A program made the position numbers and the translations under genes. Below are positions 10,053 to 20,371 of a DNA stretch of 30,000 bases, piece after piece (position 1 is the stretch's first letter; every line of letters begins with the position of its first letter). Location of the stretch: NCBI GenBank assembly GCA_019918135.1, contig WBZZ01003927.1, positions 37,501-67,500 of the forward strand, given 5' to 3'. Source of the stretch: Paulinella micropora (taxonomy: Eukaryota; Cercozoa; Imbricatea; Euglyphida; Paulinellidae). The notes below the pieces were generated by a model. That model searched no databases. It saw only the letters and a program-made list of their open reading frames with translations, and was not told the DNA's origin.

Positions 10053-10236
10053 GTGATTCTTCTTCTTCTTCTTCTTCTTCTTCTCCTCCTCCTCCTCCTC
10101 CTCCTGCTGATGCAGGTGATTCTTCTTCTTCTTCTTCTTCTTCTTCTTGTTCCTCTTCTTCTTCTCCTTCTTCTTCTCCTTCTCCTCCTCCTCCTCATTG
10201 TTGTTGTTGTTATTGTTCTTATTATTATTACTATAG
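10053..10236 (+). repeat. CTT/CCT/TTG/ATT trinucleotide arrays
   Basis: Two CTT-rich arrays separated by a duplicated GCTGATGCAGGTGATTC segment, then TTG and ATT triplets. It probably represents the next intron of the PAN-module gene. The minus-strand Copia fragment begins on its right side. Confidence 0.8.
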
Positions 10237-12105
10237 GATCGATACGAACTCCAGCAGTACGCCCTAAGGGTCAACGCTCCGCCAGGATGATGAGTTTCTA
10301 GTACTCAAGTACAATGAGCAATAGCTTCAAGCAAGTATTGGTCCCTTGATGCAATACTGCATTTCCTGAATTATCCCAAGTGGCAGTAGATATCAGGGTA
10401 TATGGCAGATCTGGGTTGTATACCGCATTCCTAGCAACTACGTCTATCTCCTCTCCGACTCCCGCGAACTGGAGTGACATCTTCCCTTTCAGAGATGTAG
10501 TTATGATGCTGTTAGCTGTCCTGAACTTGGCCTGTCCTTTCACTAGATTAGTGAAGAGTTCTTTGTTAGGTGATATGTTCGTGCTACAAGCACTATCGTC
10601 AACTCTACTATCTCTAGACAAGTTAACCATAGCATGGGCGTTGTGCATTATGCTACTACCTAATTCTCCTTCTTCGTCCTCTTCTGCTCCCGGTTCTTCG
10701 ATGGGGCTTGGTCTGGGGATTGGACCTAAGACCTCTTGAAAATACGGGTGCAAATCGGTGTAAGCGAGGTAAGGAAAACCTATTGTAAACTGGGTAACGT
10801 CTATGTCCTCACTTCAATTGAAGTTAGGGTTAGGGTTAGGGTTAGGGTTAGACTCATGTTTATTATGTGCTGTTCTATGACCATGCGTAGTCCTGAATAA
10901 AAGGCTTTTACCGATTCATCCAGATTGTAAGCTTCAGTCGATCTAAAGTCGACACTGAAACTCCTCTTGTGAACTGCATCGAACAGTTAAATGAAGTAAC
11001 CTTGTATTCTACCCGTTCGGTTGTCAGACGGCGATGTCGCTCTGGTGTTAACTAAATGCACACTACCGCCAGTCTTTCTGGTGTACTGGCACTAGCTGGC
11101 GTTGTACTACTCTTCGCATTGCTTATGGTGCGTGTAGAGGTAGGCTGACCTGCACTACTACTGCTACTAGCCTTACTAGCTTTCACTAATCAAGTGGTGC
11201 TACTAGAGCTACTGCTAGCTGCTGGTGCCTGGAGTAATGAAGGTAAAGCACTAACATCAAGATAGGATGTGTAACTACTCTTTCCCCTCCGTCTAATGAC
11301 AGTTTCTCCTCCACTATCATCTGATACTTCCCTAGCTTGACTACCTGTGGTATCTGGTGTTCCCATGATAGCAAGCTTACATCCTAATCCTGCTGTCTTA
11401 CGTTCTGATTCAGTGAGAATATCTGAAGGGGACATCCACCTGTTGGGGAACTGACCATACTGACTACTTGCTGGATCTATCCAGTCTCCCGGGGTGGTCT
11501 CAAAGTATTCTTCTTCATCTTTTACTCTCACTGACCGATCTGTCTATGCAGATTCGTTTACTCCATCTTCTCTACTCTCATTCTGACTAGCCTCCTCTCG
11601 TGCTGGGCTGACTGGCTGAGCTCTATCCATACTGACTACATGAGGTGATCTATGCCTTTCACAATTCACGCAAAAAGCCATAGTTCCTACCTTCAGTTCA
11701 TCTGCTGGGATTTGACTAGAGATCTCTAGCAGATGTGGTGGCAAAGGACATACATCCTCATCTCTTTTGATCCCACTGTAAACGCGATCATAGAGCATGG
11801 GGTCTCTGATCTCAGCTAGAGCGGCTATCATGAGGGCTTTCGCTTCTTCTGTCATCGCAGTGCTCTTGTCTGAGTCTGGTCTGAGCTTTGGCTTGTGATA
11901 TTCACAGTTCTTGAACCTACGCAACCTCCAGGCTGCACTAGCTCTCAGTCCACCCTTTCTACAAAGGCATAGGGTTCACTTGCATCGCTTGCCTGTCTCC
12001 CTAACTATGCCTTCACATCTCTTGTTATCATGGATCAAGAACTCCTCAGGTGTCTCTATCTTCCTTGATCCAAACCTTAGCGTAATTGAGATCAACTGTG
12101 TCTAA
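10237..12105 (-). pseudogene. Ty1/Copia-type retrotransposon fragment: gag to protease
   Basis: In sense (right to left), 11924-11544 encodes a Cys/His-bearing gag-like stretch (FKNCEYHK, FCVNCERH) and 11531-11190 a Ser-rich stretch. 10753-10298 carries the protease region: VDDSACSTNIS in place of the usual DSGAS/DSGCT, then YNPDLPYTLISTATW, the typical Copia strand following it. Upstream at about 12050-11930 more gag-like sequence is interrupted by a TGA. Integrase and reverse transcriptase are absent; the fragment stops at the trinucleotide arrays of the host gene, so the insertion or a rearrangement removed the gene's 3' end. Several frame breaks mark it as dead. Confidence 0.7.
10823..10851 (+). 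repeat. Interstitial telomere-like (TTAGGG)n
   Basis: About 4.7 uninterrupted TTAGGG units, lying inside the Copia fragment between its gag and protease parts. TTAGGG is the telomere unit of stramenopiles, haptophytes and animals, not of most plants or green algae. Confidence 0.9.
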
Positions 12106-12591
12106 GGGAACTGTGTCAAGGGGAACAACACCAAACATCTGTCAAAACTAAAAAGAGATCTCGTCATAAATATCTACTCTGTGCTTCCAGTAATGCGTAT
12201 TTCAGGAAAAAGTCGCTAGAGAAATATGGGACATGAAAGATGTTGGGATCAATCCCTCTAAACTCCTGCGGGTGTCTAACTGGTCGGAAAAATTATTTCG
12301 TGAATGGTATTTGCTTTTTTTTTAGGAGGGGGGGGGGGGGGGAAGGGAGGGAGGGAAAAATTACAAAAAGGTTCGTTTTTAGCTTCACAAAGGCAGTTGT
12401 GTGATACTTCGTATATCACAAACATAAAAATTGATAGGAATACGTAATGGCATTTGGTTTGTGTTGGGTTGACTATAGAGTACAGAATTTTGAAAAGTTG
12501 GAGTAGACCCTACTCCGACCTTTTTTCTTTGTGCACATAATTAGAAGTATCTGAGAGGGGGAAACCTTACTGAAAAGATCAACTATGTCGC
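12106..12591. other. No gene seen; homopolymer tracts
   Basis: AT-rich DNA without a supportable frame. It contains a T-run next to a long G-run (about 12307-12341) and the first copy of the GGAGTAG palindrome (12497-12519). Confidence 0.6.
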
Positions 12592-13517
12592 ATCTGTTTG
12601 CGCTGCCGATTTCAGAAGAACTATCGGCAGCTCAAACAGATTGCACAGTAACAGTAATCTACGCCCAAGCGCACAAGTAACGCAGAAGCCTATCGTACAG
12701 CCTGTGTAAGTCTTCGTATGTTTCCACTAGTTAGGTTATACGACCAGCTAGTGTCATGACACGACGTGGAAATATACGAGGACTGCCAGTGGTACTTGTA
12801 ATATCAGACTAGACCATCCGCGTCCGGGCGAGGTAGAAGTGTTAGACAAAATCAATTTATCCAACAATGCTACCTCTCCCGAGTAACGTTGTCATCAGGC
12901 GCAGAGTCTTTGCAATTCCAAGTCGCCAACAATCGCGCAACTTGGAATCGCAAATTCTCCAACAAGCAACAGTTCATCCTCAGAGAACCCAGCTTCTTGT
13001 AGCCTTTCATTCTTTCCCTGAGTACGATGATTGAAATATTTAAGGCAAGAAAAATTGTACTTGTGGAATGGGGAAATCAATGGGAGACAAATGGTTGAGA
13101 AAATATTGACAGCAAGGTATGGATTTTACCACGCGTGCCTGGAGTGTGGTCTGGTCCTAACTGTAAACGTAGTCACCAATCCTTGAGGCATGAGCTACCA
13201 CGTCGACGGTGCTTTTGTCAGCGCTTCTGATCTTGTTTCAGTGCTGGAGCAGAAGCGATGAAAAAACCAAAATAACGAACCAAGGAAGAAGGAACGAGAA
13301 GATCCCGTCCGAAGAAGCAAAGAAAAAAATCAGGGTTCGACGTATCTGAATGCAGTGAGGTAATTTTGAATATTTACCTCACTGAATTTAGACCGAGAAG
13401 AAGAAATTATTCCGTAGTACGTTCGATCTCGCGTAAAAGCAGCCAATCACGCCATATCATCGTCGTTTTGCATTGGTAATTGTCTACCGCTGTCTGCAGG
13501 TGGTAGATAATTACCAA
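12592..13517. repeat. Cluster of six imperfect hairpins
   Basis: Inverted repeats with arms: 12592-12610/12623-12641 (18 of 19 pairs); 12715-12727/12766-12778 (12 of 13); 12825-12836/12870-12881 (11 of 12); 12909-12923/12940-12954 (14 of 15); 13353-13363/13374-13384 (11 of 11); 13473-13488/13502-13517 (15 of 16). Arms differ in sequence from one hairpin to the next, so this is not one repeat copied. A small frame at 12895-13080 (minus) may be Copia-like but is not convincing. Confidence 0.75.
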
Positions 13518-13617
13518 GGCGCCAGTAACGAGGAAACAGTCCATCCGCAGAGGACCAAGTTTCCTACTTTATTTTTTCGATGCAAAGATTAAATGATTTT
13601 CTGCTTTTGGGCTCTTT

Positions 13618-13862
13618 CTATCTTATTTTATTAACTGCAAAACGTGGCAAACGTTTAGACTTTCCTATCATGCAAGATTCGCAAAATCTCACATCGTTCT
13701 CGTCACCTACTAGCTTAATGTTCAAAATTTTTGCTAATAGGCGCATCTTTGTTAACCCATAATGCCCACAGGCATAGTGAAAAAGCTTGATTCCTATCAC
13801 TGAATTACACTTGTGGGCAGTAATTTCAGAGAGGTTAACCATATCCTTGCAAGTTATATTTT
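13618..13862 (-). pseudogene. Copia GAG-pre-integrase fragment
   Basis: The minus strand reads LFHYACGHYGLTKMRLL ... FCESCMIGKSKRLPRF. This is the His/Cys module (H...H...CxxC) ahead of Copia integrase, with the typical GK(S)xR.P ending, and it then stops. Nothing of the integrase core follows. In sense the coding stretch begins just after a copy of the GGAGTAG palindrome (13863-13884) and a possible acceptor TTGCAAG. Confidence 0.7.
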
Positions 13863-14090
13863 CAGGAGTAGGGTCTACTCCGACTTTTTTGTGTGATCAC
13901 TCACTCATTGCAGCCGCTTGTAATTTAGAATATCCAGTTTATGGACTCCCAGTCGAAAGAATCTCTAAAAAACATTCCCAGCTCGGGCGCGGCTTGCTGA
14001 ATTCGTTACTCTCTGTCGTAATGTTGTTTTAACAAGTCAGGAGCTGATAACAATCTAACTCAAATTAGACAAAACATATCTTTCTGGAAA

Positions 14091-15281
14091 CTAAATCAAA
14101 CCTATTTCATTGCCAACACCTAAGATTGTGTATCCAATTTCAAAAGTAAAGCATTCAACATTACAATTTCCTTTTTGGGGCGGTTCTTCTTCAGAGGAGG
14201 AGCCTTCATCGTCCGATTCAGATGAAGAGCTCGAATCGGAACTCGAAGTTTGAGAGATCTGAGAAATGTTTTTCTTGACAGCATTGATCCTGCGCTGGTT
14301 TCTTGAGCGCGCGTGCTCAACAGCCTGAACGATGTCTAGACCTGGAAGATTCAGGAACCTAACGTCTGTCGTGATGAGTCTCACCACGGTGTCGCTTATT
14401 TTTTTGGTTTCTTTTGTCAGTATGTCGACCTCTTTTCCCCAGTGAACGATCAGTGGCGTGTTAAATTTACGACCTTGTACCAAGTTGGACCCATCCGCGG
14501 CGCAAAGGAAAAAGTTTTCGTCTGGCGTGATCTTGAATCGGGCCTCAAGATTGGGATCCTTTCCTTGTCTGCGCAACCTCTCCATGGCCTGCTGATCTTT
14601 TGCGGTGAGCTTTTCTTTTTTCTCAACGTACCTGCCCAAGAAGACGTCTTCTTCCTGCCCAAACCATCGCACCCTCATCCAGGTAGCATGCTTGTGCCGA
14701 TCCTTGAAGATGTTAACGACCTTGAACAGACAAACTGGCTGCTGTGCCGCTTCGCCTCCTTGGCCATACTCCACCCTTGCCAACACCATGTTGTGGGGCT
14801 GCAAGTAGCTCTTGCGTTTCTTGACCAGACTGCTTTTCAAATCGTCCTTCTTTTTCTCGTTGCCTTGTGTAGGTCGACCAGCGTCTGGAAAGGGAAGCGA
14901 AACGATCCAGCTCCTCCATATTTCCTTCGTGTGCGTTTTCCGCATTAAGCAGGTGAAAAACACCGCCAGGGCGAACATCCCTCGTGTCGACTGCCTGTAA
15001 AGGTCGAGAATTTTGAGGGCGACCACGTTCCATGAAAAGGTCCGTTTCGCGTCCTTCATTATCGTTGCCAACCGGCTGCCTCAATCTGGAAGTCTGAGCA
15101 TTATTTGCAGCTGTTGATTGCCGCTCGGTTTGCACCACAGTATCGGAGCCGAATCCTCCAGAAAAAGAATTTTCTGTCTGCGCTTGGTGCTGAACATTGT
15201 CAGGGCGAGGTTGTTGCTCTACATTTCCCCAGATCCGACGTCCATGGCTTCAGGTTCTTGCGCAGATTCCTCCTGCTCAGG
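14091..15281 (-). CDS. Last exon(s) of the DUF7869-like gene
   Basis: An open frame of 326 codons ends at 14091. Its body reads ...MVLARVEYGQGG ... MRVRWFGQEEDVFLGRYVEKK ... FLCAADGSNLVQGRKFNTP, followed by a Ser/Asp/Glu-rich low-complexity tail (SSSDSSSSSESDDEG). The upstream part (15281-14950) is better in a second frame (VQTERQSTAANNAQTSR...), so there is at least one frame change. The acceptor TGCTTTTTAG lies at 15282. I recognise no named domain; the acidic Ser tail resembles nuclear proteins only in composition. Confidence 0.5.
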
Positions 15282-15462
15282 CTAAAAAGCAGATAAGGAA
15301 CAGCATTTAGATTCAAAGTTTGTTTCACAAGTTTCAAATGTCGGAGTAGACCCTTCTCCGACTTGTTTTTGTGTTATTGTTTCGATATCAAGTTACACAG
15401 CAAAAGTAGTATGCAAAAACAGCACGGAACAAAACATAGCAAACTGAACAGCATGGCTTGAC

Positions 15463-17080
15463 CTCTTGTTTTCCTTCAGGGTCGTTGTCCCCAAGCAGTT
15501 GTTTGTAAAACACCCACGTGTCTTCACCGGTGGTGTCCTCGTCCAGGATTAAGTTGCGCGTGCAGACTCCATCTCCATGCAGCAGATGTCTTTGGATTGC
15601 GTGTATTGCATTTGTTTTCTTGGCGCGATTGATTTTATTTTCTTCATCAGAAAGTTTTTTACTGATGACGACGTCTCGTTGCGCCGATGCCCGCTCCAAG
15701 CACTCTTGACAGTCCTCCGACTGTTGCTTTAACTCTTTCGCACGAAACTTTCGCCAGTGGCGCAGCGTGTTTTCGGTCGGCTCACGACGCCAACCTCTTT
15801 GTGTTCCCGGCCCTTCCTGCCAATGCTCTGCAGCGGAAGTGTCGGAATCGAAATCCTCCTCTTGCAATTCACTCTCGTTCTGTTTGAATGTCTGGCAAGG
15901 CTGGAGATGACATTGTCAAGGTCCGTCTTGGAAAACAGGGAAATGGCTGGAATAACGTAGAGTTGTCTAGGCAGCAGAAGCTGAATGTTTTCTTCGGACG
16001 GTATCCAACATTCCATGCGCATCCATTCCTTGGTCTGTAGGCGCACCTGCCCTCGTTCATCGACACAGGTAACATCAAAACAAGAACCCGTGGATATCGC
16101 GAGATCCATGAAAAATCGTTTTGTTGAAACGATCTCCCACTTCGTAGAAACGTTTGAAGTTGACAATCCAGTTGCGCTTGAGCACAACAGCGTGGATGCA
16201 ATCTTCAGGCAGAGCTCTCCGACAAGCTGCCACCAATTCAGGAAAAGTGTGTACAGGATTTCTTCCCAGGTATCTGGAGATCCAAGAAAACTGCTGGTCG
16301 ACGTCGGCGTGGGTATGGCCCGCGGCCAGAAAGCTGATTTTTACCTGCTTGAAAACCTCTGCTTGGACAAGAGAAGCCGCCCACGCGAAAAAAAACATGC
16401 CTTTTGTTGTCTGAGTTGGTGTTGTCCATCTGGATGAACAGGTATGGTGCAACTCGACCGTTCGTTTTTTTCGTTTTTTTCGGGAAACGAAAGGAGTCCA
16501 TCAAGCAAGTGATAGTCGTGTCGGCAGTGTGCGGTACATCTGCGGGTGCAACATAGAAGCAGGATCCCACCCCGTGAACTAGCACAGATGACTCGTGCTT
16601 GGGTAGTCTGGGCCTGTTGTTCGCGGTCCCTCTTTCCGTTGGCCTTTGGAACGGCAGTTTTCGCTTGGTCCATACCATCGATCGCCATGCTGGCATAATC
16701 CATCCAGTGATGGATCGCCTTCTTGACGTGGTCTGCGTAGACCTGCCTGTCCTGACGAATCTCTTGGAAATGTTCAGACCTGCGCCGACGAACCTCGAGA
16801 ATCTCTTTTTTGGTTTGCGCTGCCAAAAGAAGATCCAAGGATTCTTTGCAAAAACCACATTTTCAGATGGGAGCATGCTTCTTGATGCGGAGGTTCCAGA
16901 ACTGCGATGGTTTGTGCTTGGTTCCTTTCCAAACCTTTCGGAACATGGATTCACTCTTCTTCCAGTCCACCCGCGGATACTCGATTCTCTCTGATGGATT
17001 GCACACCTCCAGTACTCTGTCTTGCTCTGGTACGGTAAGTACGTAAACTTAGACGCAGGGTCCTGCTCTCCAATTTCCTT
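15463..17080 (-). CDS. Core exons with DGMDQAK and GHTHADVDQQFS motifs
   Basis: Starting after acceptor TTTTGATAG (17081), the best frame reads CNPSERIEYPRVDWKK ... KCGFCKESLDLL ... ASMAIDGMDQAKTAVPK. It changes near 16600 (to ...SSVLVHGVGSCFYVAPADV ... LFIQMDNTNSDNK) and again at the T8 run near 16400 (to FFAWAASLVQAEVFKQVK ... GHTHADVDQQFSW). It continues to MDLAISTGSCFDVTCVDERG and a Lys/Glu-rich stretch. The order and spacing of motifs match the family. The breaks are single-base type, so sequencing error cannot be excluded. Confidence 0.6.
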
Positions 17081-17282
17081 CTATCAAAATGCACAAAAAA
17101 TGCGAGAAATGCGAGATTGTGTAAAAGGTTTGGAGCAATCACAGTGAGCATACATCGGAGTAGACTCTACTCCGACATTTTTTTTGTGATGAATTATTTC
17201 TCGAGCAAAGAGCTTCATGATTACACACATTTATAACATCTGTATAACAAAAAACAAAAAAATGATTTTCCAGCTAACTGAC

Positions 17283-18108
17283 CCTGACATCTTGAAGGTA
17301 TTTAATGAAGAAGCCTTCCTTCAAGCCGTCTCGATCACCTGCAATATCCGCCCGAAGAAGTCTTCGTTGGTTCGGGTTAGCGAGATGGATACCCCAATAC
17401 ACATTCCATCGATGATGGGTTAAACCATAGATTCGACAGACGCAAGCTCTGCAAAACTGGAACTGGCAGACGAGTGCAGTTGTCAAGCCTCCTTGTACCT
17501 TGATGTTTCTATTACTGCGCATGAGTTCCAAAATAAATTCACTCTGCTGTACTCTTCGCAATTTGCAGAAACGAAGTCTTTTCATGGCAAGACGATTGAT
17601 CAATTCAGGAGTTTGATCTTCTTTCGACACGAGGCAGCATTGCTTGATGCGATCAAGATCAACGTCCCATGAATCAGCAAGGGCGGCCTTGGGATATCTG
17701 AACAAATTGTATTCATATTTTAAAAGGAAAAATTTTTAAAAATGTAATTTCAAATACTCCTCTAAAAAAAATGTCAGTGTAGACCCTACTCCGAGAAAAT
17801 AAAATACTTTAAGTGCAAGAGTAAACGAAGCTCATAGTGAAATAATAAGGATCACGCATCAGAAAAAAAAATTTGGAGTAGACCCTACTCAGAGAAAAGA
17901 AAAAACAGTATAATATGGAGAAGACATTTCTGACACGTCAATATAGATACTTTTTACCTTCGCAATCGACGTGATTTTTTCTCTTCTAGATCACGATGGG
18001 GATCATTAGCAGGCTGCTCGTCTTCAAGTCCACCATCTCGAATCACAACTCGTTCTTGAAAGGAATCACCCAGAACAGTTTTTGCTAAAGTTGCAAAATC
18101 AAGCCTCA
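17283..18108 (-). CDS. N-terminal exons of the DUF7869-like gene
   Basis: From ATG 18108 the frame MRLDFATLAKTVLGDSF runs to a donor CGAAG|GTAAAAAG (17958). A 260-bp intron (17698-17957) contains two GGAGTAG palindromes. The next exon begins after TTGTTCAG and reads YPKAALADSWDVDLDRIKQ ... VCQFQFCRACVCRIYG, the Cys-rich start typical of the family. A second frame begins at 18386 (MHPQNRDVSSAPG..., Ser-rich) and ends just past 18108; it could be an extra N-terminal exon if the frame change is real. Confidence 0.55.
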
Positions 18109-18386
18109 TGTTTTGTTTCTACGTCGTCGACGTGGCTGCAGGAATGCAAATGCGGGTGTTTTCCGATATCTTGCGGTGCAAGGACCTCTTCATCCTTTTT
18201 TGGTGAGTCCGAAAACATAGATATCGAAGAGAAAGACAGGCTGCTGGAACTAGACGTGGAAGGAGCACTACTGATTGACAACCTGTGCCCTCTTGCTAGC
18301 GCACGGCGCGCAGAAGAAGACGCGATGCTTGCTGTAGATGAGCTATTTCCAGGCGCCGATGAAACATCGCGATTTTGAGGGTGCAT

Positions 18387-18943
18387 GGAAAAGTCGAAAA
18401 AGTGTCAAATTGGAAAAAATCCAAAAAAATGCTTTTTTCCGGGCTCACAGACAAAAATAACCGAATAGAGTCTACTCGGATGTTTTCAGCATTTTGGTGT
18501 TTGTAGGAAAACCAATTTATGACGATGACAAGAAAAGCCTCCTTTTTTTTTGAAAATTTGATTTTTTGGAGGGAATTTCAAATCAAATTTTCAATTTAAA
18601 GGCACTTGCCACGTTCCTTTTGCTCAAATGCGGCAAAGGAGAAATAAGTGTAGGAAAAATCGGTACTGAACGGTGCTCATGGCTAAAAAAAATTTCCGGC
18701 AGAGAAAAACGGAAAGCAAAAATTGTCCAATTTATCATTGCGCCATTTACAACGTTCAGGCCTAATTTTTTTTTGGCACGCTCCGAATTTTACAGGTCGC
18801 GCGTCCCTTGGGTTATGTGATTCCTCAGATCTCGACTTGGGATCAAAGTCGAAAGTGCCTACTGAGCCGGGTACAGACCCTGCTCTTGACTGGCTCGCCA
18901 CCGAACACCATTATTTTTTGGTATCAGGTGCAATTGCTTGAAG
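18387..18943. promoter_or_regulatory. Interval between divergent genes
   Basis: The minus gene starts at 18386 (or 18108) and the + gene at 18944, so shared promoter sequence is expected here. I see AT-rich DNA with T-runs and one diverged palindrome copy (18461-18480, CCGAATAG/CTACTCGG). No clear TATA box or other named element. Confidence 0.35.
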
Positions 18944-20269
18944 ATGCCGAGAATGCGAGCTGGTAAAACAGGAACTCCTAGGGAGACCAGGACGAGACAA
19001 CCTCCTGCCAACAGAGCAGTCGGAGCGGGCCGTTCGCGTACGAACGCGGTAAATTTTTTAACCTCGATTTCTTATCACAAAAAAAAATCGGAGTAGGGTC
19101 TACTCCTATGTTTTTTTTTTTTTGTTTGCTCACAGGCAAACGAGTACAGCGTTCCATGCACAAAAGCCGAGATGACGATTGCTGTGCTTCCCTCGCATCC
19201 TCGCAGGGGCAAGGGAGAGCTCCTGAAATGAGGTGGAACATCAAACCCTTGGAACAGGGTGCAGGGCAGGTCCAGTTTGACCCTGAAAAAGACATCGAGA
19301 AGATTCTTTTCGATCCAACTGAATTGGAGACCAAGATTTTTTGCAACAATTGCAAGCGGTACGTCATGTCTGTAATTTTGTATCAATCACTTCTCTTGGA
19401 AATTTACTGTTTCAGCTAATTTTTTTGTGTGTGTTGTTTTTGAGATTTTTTTATCACAACCTATAATTTTGATGTCTGGACGTTCATATTTTCATGTTGT
19501 GATAATGTATCCTGTCACACAATCTGAAAAATAAGAGTAGTCCCTACTCCGACTTTGTTTCTGTGATGACTGCTAAAATTTCGTTGTTGCTTTTGGTGTG
19601 ATTTTGGTCCTTCAAGAAAAAAAGGAATTTTTGCGTATTCACATAGCTTTGATTTTGTGTGCAGTTGTTCGCCAAGTGTTCCGCATTGAAACTTGCAAGC
19701 AAAGAGGAACTCCAAAATGTTGTCTTGGACGAGTCCAAGAAGGAATACTGCTTTTTCCTTATGCTTACCGCGCTCAATATCAACCATTGGAGTGCCAAAG
19801 TGAAAAAACTGAAACAAGCATGGTAACTTTTCCTTTCCTTTTGATGCTTTTTAAGCTTTTCTGATGTCTCTGCCGTTTTACACACACACACACACACACA
19901 CAAAAATCGGAGTAGACCCTACTCCTACAACTTATATTTTTTTGACAGGAGCAGGCCGGAAATTTTAGACTCAATTGTTCAAAGAGCGGGCCTCATGGTT
20001 CCAGAGAGCCAACGTGGTAAGCATTCTTGCTGTCTTTTGCATTCAATGTAGTGATTCATTTTTCTTTAATTGTGTTGTTCTCAGATTCAACCTCTGAAGT
20101 TTCTGCCTCGTCGACATCGTCGACGTCGTCGTCTTCGTCATTTTGGAAAAAACATGGTGAAATTTTGGGGAAAAAATATATACGTAGGAGTAGGGTCTAC
20201 TCCTACATTTCGGAAAAAATCGGAAAATTACGGTCGAAAAATTTTCTGGGCCGGGAACAAAAAACATAA
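18944..20269 (+). CDS. Multi-exon + strand gene of unknown function
   Basis: Exons: 18944-19048 (MPRMRAGKTGTPRETR..., basic), 19136-19371 (... MRWNIKPLEQGAGQVQ ... FCNNCKRYVMS), 19665-19822 (LFAKCSALKLASKEELQ ... KVKKLKQAW), 19949-20016 (SRPEILDSIVQRAGLMV...), 20085-20156 (DSTSEVSASSTSS...FWKKH). The last three introns have good GT-AG ends and phases (0, 2, 1) that keep one frame. The join of exons 1 and 2 is out of frame by one base, so exon 1 or its donor is uncertain. Without a further splice after 20156, the frame runs through a palindrome copy and stops at 20269. A CxxC pair is visible; no domain is recognised. Its introns carry the same palindromes as the neighbouring minus gene, so both probably belong to one element. 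Confidence 0.5.
20184..20206. repeat. Perfect palindrome copy, possibly translated
   Basis: Arms GTAGGAGTAG and CTACTCCTAC around GGT pair without mismatch. It lies either in a terminal exon (read as RRSRVYSYI) or in an intron starting GTGAAATT at 20157. Confidence 0.8.
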
Positions 20270-20371
20270 TGATCGAGTAGACCCTACTTTGACTTTTTTC
20301 TGTGAAACGGTCAATGAGTGAAAATTACTTCGTAAAAAATCAATCAGCAAAAATTTGTTCACGAACAAAAT

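Larger units (their letters stand above)
14091..18386 (-). pseudogene. DUF7869-like multi-exon gene, probably mobile, degraded
   Basis: In sense: an N-terminal Ser-rich stretch (18386 or ATG at 18108 to 17958, ...KSRRLRR|gtaaaa); intron 17698-17957; exon 17697 to about 17283 (YPKAALADSW ... FCRACVCRIYGLTHHRW); an intron to 17081; exon from 17080 with DGMDQAKTAVPK; then MDNTNSDNKRHVFF and GHTHADVDQQFSWISRYLG near 16460-16260; a charged stretch to 15463; intron 15282-15462; a last exon from 15281 with Lys-rich and Ser/Glu-rich tail ending at 14091. The DGMDQAK, D-N...N-K and GHTHxDxDxxFS motifs are those I recall for DUF7869 proteins, abundant in protist genomes. A transposase-like role is suspected, not shown. 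A TGA near 16864, frame changes near 16600 and at a T8 run near 16400, and a TAG at about 15227 indicate decay or sequence error. Confidence 0.6.

Noticed and set aside
10237..10290. Terminal exon DRYELQQYALRVNAPPG of the PAN-module gene
   Set aside because: Only 17 codons after a weak acceptor, and the DNA seems to be the edge of a minus-strand Copia fragment. Left out of the gene model.
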